This document shows, piece after piece, positions 23,122 through 30,700 of a stretch of DNA of 64,000 bases. A program made the position numbers and the translations under genes. Source of the stretch: Halostagnicola sp. A56 (GTDB taxonomy: Archaea > Halobacteriota > Halobacteria > Halobacteriales > Natrialbaceae); the NCBI RefSeq assembly GCF_000691505.1, contig NZ_JMIP02000014.1, positions 299,943-363,942 on the forward strand. The letters run 5' to 3'. The notes below the pieces were generated by a model, which worked only from the letters and a program-made list of their open reading frames with translations, did no database searches and was not told the origin of the DNA. The stretch's first letter is position 1. Every line of letters begins with the position of its first letter.

Positions 23122-24300
23122 GTGAGTCGCTCGAGCGGGGAATCGCCAGACGGACGCCGAGGGTGGCTCGTGGCCGTCACCGGCGCGCTGGCGATGATAT
23201 TCACGTTCGGAACCGCCTTCTCCTACGGCGTCTTCATGACGCCGTTCAGCAACGCGTTCGGCGTCGAACCGCTAGCGCTTTCGACCGTCTTCGCGACCAT
23301 GCTCTTCGCGTTCTACATCGGCGCCGGCGTCGTCGGCGTCTTCGGTGCTCGGGTCCCGTCCCGGGCGATTTTACTCGTCTGTGCGGCGATTTCGGGACTT
23401 TTGGCCCCGTCGCTGTACGTCGTCGAGGGGTACGTCGGTCTCCTCGTCGTCTTCGGGTCGCTCGGCCTGGCGCTCGGGACGGTGTTCGTCGTCCTCGCGT
23501 CTATCGTCCCCAGATGGTTCGACGCCAATCGCGGCGCCGCGACCGGTCTCATTTTCGCCGGCAACGGGCTGGGTCTGTTCGTCCTGCCGCCGGCGTGGCA
23601 GTACGCGATCGACGCCAGCGGCGTTCGGAACGGTTTTTTCGTCGTCCTGTCGATCACCGCGGTCGCGTTCTTCGCCGCCGGCGTCACCTGTCGACGGCCA
23701 GGTTGGGCCAAGCGGTCGACGGCCTCGGCCGGCGAGATCCTCGAGTGGGTGCGCGGGCTGGCCGGAACCCGGACGTTCCGACTGCTGTTCGTCGGCGTCG
23801 GCCTCTCCTTTGCGTGGTACCAGTTGCTCGCGGCCTACGCGATCGACCTGTTCACCGCTCGCGGAATGACCGCAGCGGGCGCGTCGCTCGCGTTCGGGTT
23901 CGTCGGCGGCTTCAGCATCATCTCGAGACTCGGGAGCGGATTCGTCGCCGACACCGTCGGTTACCGGCGAACGTTCATCGTTTCGCTCGGGAGCGCAGCC
24001 ATCGGCGGGGCGCTGTTGATCCCCGCCCACTCGATAGCGACCGCGCTGTCGGTCTTCTGTCTCGGTATCGGCCTCGGGGGCTCGGCGACGCTTTACATTC
24101 CCGTCCTGATGCAGACTTACAGCCGGACGAAAGACACGGCGGTCATCGGGATTTTTAACGTAGCAATCGGTACGTTCTCGCTGGTCGCACCGCCGATCGG
24201 GACGGCGATCGTCGCCTCGACGGGCTCTTACACGGCGGTTATTCTCCTCACAGTGTTCGCACTGCTCGGCGCGATCTGGGCCATCGCCGTCGGGTCCTGA
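23122..24300 (+). CDS. MFS transporter, monocarboxylate/oxalate-formate type
   Basis: The protein has about 12 membrane helices and the general layout of MCT/OFA-like major facilitators. The first helix is GALAMIFTFGTAFSYGVF. RWFDANRGAATGLIFAGNG lies before helix 5, and a middle loop (RRPGWAKRSTASAGEILEW) separates the two halves. The second half contains RLGSGFVADTVGYRR. Substrates of this group are usually small carboxylates; none can be assigned here. The start is uncertain. A GTG at 23122 gives a short N-terminus, while a GTG at 22996, directly after the CDGSH stop, would add 42 low-complexity residues. Confidence 0.8.
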   Translation: MSRSSGESPDGRRGWLVAVTGALAMIFTFGTAFSYGVFMTPFSNAFGVEPLALSTVFATMLFAFYIGAGVVGVFGARVPSRAILLVCAAISGLLAPSLYVVEGYVGLLVVFGSLGLALGTVFVVLASIVPRWFDANRGAATGLIFAGNGLGLFVLPPAWQYAIDASGVRNGFFVVLSITAVAFFAAGVTCRRPGWAKRSTASAGEILEWVRGLAGTRTFRLLFVGVGLSFAWYQLLAAYAIDLFTARGMTAAGASLAFGFVGGFSIISRLGSGFVADTVGYRRTFIVSLGSAAIGGALLIPAHSIATALSVFCLGIGLGGSATLYIPVLMQTYSRTKDTAVIGIFNVAIGTFSLVAPPIGTAIVASTGSYTAVILLTVFALLGAIWAIAVGS

Positions 24301-24346
24301 CCCCCAAACTCCATCGCCACCGACGGCGACAGCCGAAGGTGCCTCC

Positions 24347-24658
24347 TCACCAGGTCTCGATCCGACCCGATCGAACGTCCTCGATACAGCCCTCACAATC
24401 CGGATGGCCGTGCTCGTAACACGCCGGGCGAAACTCGTCGTCGAGTTTCGCCGCCCGCTGTTCGGCGTAGCGCCGACAGACGATCTTCGCGCGACCCGCC
24501 TCGTCGGTCGGCAGCGAGCGGGCGTGCTTTGCCCCCTCGTAGGCTGTCCGGGCCTCCTCGAGTTGCTCACCGGTCGATCGACGCAACCCTTCGTACTGTG
24601 CGCCCGCTCGTCGGAGTTTCGTCCGAACGAACCGCTCGAGACGACGCCCGTCTGACAT
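24347..24658 (-). CDS. Small cysteine-containing haloarchaeal protein (DUF7091-like)
   Basis: The 103-residue basic protein has an N-terminal helix (RRLERFVRTKLRRAGAQYEG). Its conserved C-terminus contains GRAKIVCRRYAEQRA and CYEHGHPDCEGCIEDVRSG. The three or four cysteines with nearby His could hold a zinc ion. It is unusual among its neighbours in being Arg-rich, which suggests nucleic-acid contact; this is inference. It is convergent with the MFS gene. The DUF number is from memory. Confidence 0.65.
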   Translation of the reverse strand: MSDGRRLERFVRTKLRRAGAQYEGLRRSTGEQLEEARTAYEGAKHARSLPTDEAGRAKIVCRRYAEQRAAKLDDEFRPACYEHGHPDCEGCIEDVRSGRIETW

Positions 24659-24805
24659 GGCTCTGAAATTGATTCGAGCGCCGGCCTCATAGGTTCGTCG
24701 CCGTCACGGACCGCTCACAGAGAGCACCGAGTAACGTCACGGAGTCAAAAGCCAACTTGCGCGCCGCACAAGCGCAGTTGATCACTTTCGCTCCGGTGGC
24801 GGCAC

Positions 24806-24813
24806 TTTAAATA
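24806..24813 (+). promoter_or_regulatory. TATA-like box for the rpa3-rpap3 operon
   Basis: TTTAAATA at 24806-24813 would start transcription near 24835-24840. That leaves a leader of about 35 bases with an AGGAGG Shine-Dalgarno-like sequence at about 24855-24861 before the rpa3 ATG at 24872. This is one of the few genes here with such a site; most look leaderless. Confidence 0.5.
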
Positions 24814-24871
24814 GTATCGGGAGCGAACGTCGGTATGCCTCCCATTGATACACAGGAGGAGGCGAGACACC

Positions 24872-25801
24872 ATGAGCGACGTACGACAACACGCCGAAGA
24901 CATACACGACCAGTTTTCAGACCATCTCGACATCACGGTCGACGACGTCGAGGAGCGCCTGACCACGCTCGTCGACGAATACAAAGTCCCCGTCGACGAA
25001 GGCCGTCGGAGCGTCACCAACCACTACCTCGAGGAGGCGGGCCTCGAGCGCGAGGATATCGCACGCGGCGGCAGTGAGGCCGTCAACGTCGAAGATATCG
25101 ATGAAGAAGAACAGTGGGTCGACATCACCGCGAAGGTCATCGAACTCTGGGACCCCCGAAGCGACTCCGTCGCGCAGGTGGGCCTGCTCGGTGATCCGAC
25201 GGGGACGATCAAGTTCACCAAGTGGGCCAAATCCGAGCTTCCGTCGCTCGAGGAAGGCGGCGTCTACGAACTGCGAAACGTTGTCACCGACGAGTACCAG
25301 GGTCGGTACTCGGTCAAACTCAACAGCACGACCGTCGTGGAGGAACTCGAGGACGACATCGAGGTCGGCGACGACACCTCCGAGATCGAAGGCGCGCTCG
25401 TCGATATGCAAAGCGGCAGCGGCCTCATCAAGCGCTGTCCGGAGGAAGACTGCACGCGCGTGCTCCAGAACGGCCGCTGTAACGAACACGGCGAGGTCGA
25501 AGGCGAGTTCGACCTCCGCATCAAAGGCGTCGTCGACGACGGAATCGACGCCCACGAGGTCATCTTCGACGCCGAGGCGACCGAATCGCTGACCGGCATC
25601 AGCTTAGAGGAGGGCAAGGAGATGGCGATGGACGCGCTCGATACCACAGTCGTCGCCGACGAGATTCGCGAGAAGATCATCGGGACCTACTACCGCATCG
25701 AGGGCCCGACCTTCGGGCGGTACGTCCTCGCGGACGACGTCGAGGAACTCGACGGGCCGGTCGATGCTGAACAGCTGTTGATCAAAGCGAGGTCGATGTA
25801 A
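24872..25801 (+). CDS. rpa3: Replication factor A, RPA3-type with zinc finger
   Basis: The 309-residue protein starts with a helical domain (DIHDQFSDHLDITVDDVEER). One OB fold follows at about residues 70-165 (WVDITAKVIELWDPRSDSV, GDPTGTIKFTKWAKSELP). A second, zinc-containing OB region spans about 170-300, with CPEEDCTRVLQNGRCNEHG providing three Cys and one His. It binds single-stranded DNA. The gene is followed one base later by the RPA-associated protein gene, the known rpa3-rpap3 pairing. The start at 24872 is preferred over 24845 because an SD-like site sits between them. Confidence 0.88.
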   Translation: MSDVRQHAEDIHDQFSDHLDITVDDVEERLTTLVDEYKVPVDEGRRSVTNHYLEEAGLEREDIARGGSEAVNVEDIDEEEQWVDITAKVIELWDPRSDSVAQVGLLGDPTGTIKFTKWAKSELPSLEEGGVYELRNVVTDEYQGRYSVKLNSTTVVEELEDDIEVGDDTSEIEGALVDMQSGSGLIKRCPEEDCTRVLQNGRCNEHGEVEGEFDLRIKGVVDDGIDAHEVIFDAEATESLTGISLEEGKEMAMDALDTTVVADEIREKIIGTYYRIEGPTFGRYVLADDVEELDGPVDAEQLLIKARSM

Positions 25802-25802
25802 C

Positions 25803-26429
25803 ATGTCTCAGGCAGAACTCACCCGCGAAGTCGCACGTCGCGTCTTCGCCTCCGAATTCAACGATTCGACGTACACCTTCAAAGAAAGCGACGACGAGCG
25901 CGCGCCCAACTACGCGTTGCTCCCGACGGGCGACCGCGCGAACCGCGCGTTCATCGTCGGCACGCTCACCGAAACCGAAGACGTCGGCGACGAGAGCGAG
26001 TACTGGCGCGGCCGCGTCGTCGATCCGACGGGGACCTTTTTCGTCTACGCCGGCCAGTACCAGCCCGAAGCCGCCGCGGTTCTTCGGGACACGGAGCCGC
26101 CGGCGTACGTCGCCATCGTCGGCAAGCCCCGAACGTACGAGACCGAAGACGGTTCCGTCAACGTCTCCGTCCGTCCCGAATCCATCTCGGTCGTCGACGA
26201 CGCGACCCGCAACCGCTGGGTCGTCGAAACCGCCGAGCGAACCATCGACCGGATCGAGGCCTTCGAGGAGTGGGAAGCCGAGCAGGAGGCCCCCGAGAGC
26301 GCCTCGACGGCACCAGGCAACGAGTACGCCCAGATGGCTCGCGAACGGTACGACTCGCCGGTCGAAAACTACCGTCGCGACGTGATCCAGGCCCTAGAGA
26401 GCCTCGAGGATCTCGAGGCGACGGCCTGA
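25803..26429 (+). CDS. rpap3: RPA-associated protein (COG3390 type)
   Basis: The 208-residue protein begins LTREVARRVFASEFNDSTY and continues with an OB-like fold: NRAFIVGTLTETEDVG, RGRVVDPTGTFFVYAGQYQP, VAIVGKPRTYETEDGSVNV. It ends with a helical C-terminus (YRRDVIQALESLEDLE). It is encoded one base after rpa3. Such associated proteins bind their cognate RPA and are needed for its function in Haloferax. The tight spacing implies co-transcription and probably coupled translation. Confidence 0.87.
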   Translation: MSQAELTREVARRVFASEFNDSTYTFKESDDERAPNYALLPTGDRANRAFIVGTLTETEDVGDESEYWRGRVVDPTGTFFVYAGQYQPEAAAVLRDTEPPAYVAIVGKPRTYETEDGSVNVSVRPESISVVDDATRNRWVVETAERTIDRIEAFEEWEAEQEAPESASTAPGNEYAQMARERYDSPVENYRRDVIQALESLEDLEATA

Positions 26430-26567
26430 TCGGCGACCGAGAGTCCAGCTACCGGACATTTTCACGTATTTTCCACTGAGAGGGATCGTAGCGCCTAAAA
26501 TACGGAGATGCTCAGATCAGGAGCGTCTGACAAATCGTTAAGTAAGTCGAAGACGGTATCGGTACCA

Positions 26568-26972
26568 ATGGGCAACAAGAACAAGACGATCTCGTTCCGG
26601 GTGAACGAGGACGCGTTCGAAGCGCTACAGGATATCGCCGCGGAGCGCGACATCTCGTTGTCCGCCGTGTTCCGCGATTACGTCGATCTGCTAGTCGAAC
26701 ATGACGGACAGGTCGAGGTGATCCCCGAATCCGAACTCGCCAGTCGAACGAGCGACGATGGCGAGCCGACCTATCCGCCGACCGTCGAGGTGCCAAAGAG
26801 CTTTGTCCGCGAACACGAACGCCTCGAGCTCGAGGCCGAGCACCTTCGCGAGCAACTCGAGGAACACAAATCGTACGTTTCGGAGCTCCGGAGTCGCCTC
26901 GAAGGGGAAGAAGACGAAGTGTTGTTGCTCGACGACCTCGACGAGGACGACGAGCAGTATCCGTTGCGGTAA
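26568..26972 (+). CDS. Ribbon-helix-helix-like protein with C-terminal coiled coil
   Basis: The 134-residue protein opens with a strand-helix-helix pattern (KTISFRVNEDAFEALQDIA, then RDISLSAVFRDYVDLLVE) typical of CopG/Arc-type DNA-binding domains. The second half has a long coiled coil (about residues 85-118, rich in E, L and R) and an acidic C-terminal end with LLLDDLDEDDE. I infer a dimeric DNA-binding protein whose tail mediates further contacts. TATA-like TTAAGTAA near 26538-26545 is well placed for the ATG at 26568. Targets are unknown. Confidence 0.65.
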   Translation: MGNKNKTISFRVNEDAFEALQDIAAERDISLSAVFRDYVDLLVEHDGQVEVIPESELASRTSDDGEPTYPPTVEVPKSFVREHERLELEAEHLREQLEEHKSYVSELRSRLEGEEDEVLLLDDLDEDDEQYPLR

Positions 26973-27008
26973 CCGCTCCCGATCGGTACATCGCCCAAAT
27001 CGCGCCGG

Positions 27009-27464
27009 TTATCTCGCGAGATCGTTCTTGACCCGCCGAATCTCGTCGCGTTTCTCGCCGTGTCCGTCGACTCGAGCAAGCCCTTCTGCGGCCTCGAGCG
27101 TTCGAATGCCGCTATCGAGAAACGAGAGGACGTCGCCGGAGTAGGCATACAGCATATAGTCGTCGCTCATCACGTCGACGATCGCGTCCGGCCCTAATCC
27201 CTGGGCGCGCAACTCGAGGAGGTAACGGATGAACTTTCGTTCCGGACAGCCACAGTAGGGATTGGTATCGCAGTTGCAGTCCAGAAAGTCACTCGCGAAA
27301 TCGAGGACCCGCTCTCTGGTGGCCTCGTCTAGCTTCTCGAGGCCGTTGCCCTGAAAGAGCACGTCGAGCGTCGCCCCTTTGAACGCGCCTTTGGGGATGT
27401 TCGTCTCGAGTTGCGAGCTCAACTGCCGGTGGTTCTTGACGTAGATTTTGTCCGTGATAGCCAC
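27009..27464 (-). CDS. DUF5814 family protein
   Basis: The 151-residue protein begins MAITDKIYVKNHRQLSSQLE and contains a compact cysteine cluster, CNCDTNPYCGCPERKFIRYL, near residue 83, probably a metal site. It ends with SYSGDVLSFLDSGIRTLEA-like helices. The same domain is found in euryarchaea both alone and attached to helicases, so a role in nucleic-acid metabolism is plausible but unproven. It faces the RHH-like gene tail to tail. The 279 bases upstream hold no gene I can support. Confidence 0.8.
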   Translation of the reverse strand: MAITDKIYVKNHRQLSSQLETNIPKGAFKGATLDVLFQGNGLEKLDEATRERVLDFASDFLDCNCDTNPYCGCPERKFIRYLLELRAQGLGPDAIVDVMSDDYMLYAYSGDVLSFLDSGIRTLEAAEGLARVDGHGEKRDEIRRVKNDLAR

Positions 27465-27743
27465 GGTTATGTCGAAAATGGCGGGTAACGGTCAAAAGCG
27501 TGTCGTCGCGTCTCGGGAATTCGAGTCGAGCGTGCCGCGGTTTGGCTGTCCAATCGGATACGACCCCTTCGAGAGGATACTCGAACGAGGAGGTCAGTTC
27601 GGACGGAAACGGACAAGATACGCGGCCCCCCAAGCACGGCGATGGTAGCAAACAGGAAGAGTGCAGTCGTCACAACGAGGTTACAGGCCGGGAGTGCGGT
27701 CATTCTCCCGGTTCGATCAGAATCATTTATTGACCGCACAGCG

Positions 27744-30700
27744 TCACTGGAATCGACGCCACCAAAGTATCGTACCGAGGGCTACTGCGACGACGACCAG
27801 GACCAGCAGGACGCCCAAAGGACTGCTCTCCCTCTCTTCTGTTTCCACGGTCGTCGGTTCCGCAGTCGTGGGTTCCACAACAGCTAGCGTTCCGACATGG
27901 AGACCGTCAACGGTAAGTTCGTACTCGCCAGCGACGGGTTCGAACGAGAGGGGTACCTTGCCCGTCTCGCCCGGTTCGAGACCGAGAGTTTCGGTCGCAA
28001 CCGTCTCGCCGTTCGCGGTCAGACTGGTAGTGTGTTCCGCGGCTACCTCGCCGCGGTTTTCGACGGTCGCGGTGACGGTTGCGGTATCGCCCTCCGAGAG
28101 TTCCGAGTCGGCGAGTTCCACGTCAGTCACCGCGGACGGCGGTTCGCCGGTTCCAATGGCGAACGACGAGAACCCCGGCGAAACCGCTTCGAAACGGCTC
28201 TCATTTCCGGTCACCCCGAGATACTCGGTCGGGAGCGCCGACCAGCCGTCGGACTGTCGGTAGAGTGTGACGTTCTCCGGAGCGACGCCCATCTCGTCGA
28301 GGTGGTCCTGCTGGACGGAGAACTCGAACGTTGCGTTGGTGATGTCCGCGGGTTCGAGATTGTGCGTGACAGTCACGTAGCCCGCCGCCAGAGTTCGGGT
28401 TTCGGTTTCGAATGCGGCGGAGACGTTCGAGCGTGATTCGTTCGCGCCGTCCTGGCCGTTCTGACTCTCGGCATCGTCGTCGCTCGCAGTTCCGCTCTCG
28501 AACGTCTCGACGGACACCCAGAAATTGCGACTGTTCGCGAGTTCGACCGAGAGCGCGTCCATGCCAACGGCTCCTCGCTCGCCGAGCGAACCGGCTCTTC
28601 CGGTGGTTTCGTCCGAGATCCGAATGGTGTCGCCCGCGCGACCACCGGTGGCTTCGACGGTCGCTTGGTCGGTCACGCGCAGGTCGAGCGGTGGCGCACC
28701 ACCGCCTCCTCCATCACTCGAGGCTGGCGCGACCGAAAGCGACGCGGTACCCGTTATCGCATTCAGTTCGGCGGTGAGCAGCGCCTCGCCTGCATCCGTC
28801 GCGCGCACTCTTTCGTTTCTGACGGTCGCAGTGCTGGTGTCGTTGCTACTGTACTCGCTTGTGGTCGTCGCCGTCGTCGTTGTCGTATCGTCGAGGAGCG
28901 TCAGCGTGACGTTCGCCTCGGTCGATTGCCCGGCCGTCAGGTTGTCGGCTCCGAGCGTGAGATTGAGGTCGCGAATCGTCGCCGTCACGACTGGGTAGGC
29001 GTCGGTCGCAGACCACGTCGTGAAGCTGAGGTTAGACAGATTGTCGATAGCCGACACTCCTTGCATTTCGGGTGCGACAGCGTCGCCCCCGAGTGTGCCG
29101 AAGCCAGTGATGTTCGTGCCGGTTCCGCTTCCGACCGCGACCGACTGATTGGTCGTTCCCCTATCCCAGTAGGAGTTCTCAGCGGTACCGTGGTGGGAGA
29201 TTTTTCCCACGAGTCCGCCGATAGCGGTGTCAGTACCGCCAACAAGTCCAGCCGCAAACGACTCCGTGACAGAGCCACCGTTGATACCTACCAGCCCGCC
29301 TACCTCCTCGTCACTCCCGGACACTTGCCCGGTCGCGGACGACTCACTCACTGTGTTGAAATTATCTCCGACGAGCCCGCCAACTTTGATGATTCCATCG
29401 ACTGCTCCTGTCGCCGATGACTCGCTCACGTCGCCGCTGTTGCGTCCCACGAGCCCGCCGATTTGACTGGTACCGTTGACTCGCCCGGTCGCGTACGACG
29501 TATTCACGACATCGGAGCTACTGCCGGCGAGTCCGCCGATTTTGCTGGTGCCGTTGACCTGTCCGGTTGCATACGAGCCACGTACTGTGCCGAAGGTGTA
29601 TCCCACGAGGCCGCCGACATCGCTGTTTCCATCGACCTCCCCGGTCGCGTACGATGCATTCAGCGTCCCACCGCTACGGCCGACGAGACCGCCGGTTTCA
29701 CGGCTTCCATCTATTTCGCCAGTCGCGTACGATTCGTGCACGGTACCACTTTCGACCGTACCCGCGAGACCGCCGATTTCGCGGTCACCCTCGACTCGTG
29801 CGGTCGAAGACGATGCACGTACCGTACCGTCGTCGTTTTGTCCGAGGAGTCCGCCCACATTTTCGGTGCCGTTGACCTCCCCGCCGACGGACGACTCGCT
29901 CACCTCGCCAGCGTTGATACCGACGAGTCCGCCGACGTTGTTTCTCCCCGTGACGGTCGCCGATTCGGCGCCGACGAACGAGACGTTCCCGTTCGATTCG
30001 ACGTACCCGAAGAGACCGACTCCGTCCGAATTCGACCGATTGATAGACACGTCCGAAATCACGTAGTCGCCGCCATCGAACGTCCCGCTGAATCCCTCCT
30101 TGGCGTTCCCGATTGGTTCGAAGCCCTGTGGCCCGTCACCCTCGTCGTACCACCCGTCGGTCGTCGAGGCGTCGATGTCGCGGATTAGCTCGAACGAATC
30201 GCCCTCGCCGAGACGCACGCTGATGAGTTGGAGTTCGTAGACGGTCGACACCTCGAAGGGGTCGGCGGCCGAGCCGTCGCCGTCGACTAGCCCGTCGTAG
30301 GCATCGGCTTTGTCGGTGAAGTCAGAGTTCACTGTGAGGTTCGGGTAGCCGTTGGGCGTCGCGCTGGGTTGCCACGCGTCGTCGAAGTCGAACTCGAACA
30401 GGCCGACGGTGGCGTTGAGGCCGGTCATCTCCTCGGTCGTGAGACCATAGCGGGCGTCGCTACCGTCCGACTCGGATTGCCCGGTCGTCTCGGTGTCCCA
30501 GTAGACGGTTTCGACGGTGCCGCCGTCGTTGTTCCCGACTGCCCCGCCGACGTTGTCGTTTCCGTTGACGAGTCCGCTGGCGTACGCGTTTTTGATGTTG
30601 CTTTCGACGTTCTGTCCGACGAGTCCGCCGGTAAAGTCGCCGCCCCCGTCGATGTCCCCGGTCGCATACGAGTTACTCACCGTGCTAGCGTCGTCATCAG

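Noticed and set aside
27467..27739. Minus-strand frame with a hydrophobic stretch upstream of DUF5814
   Set aside because: One possible membrane helix is present, but the rest is Arg/Ser-rich and no promoter or conservation sign supports it.
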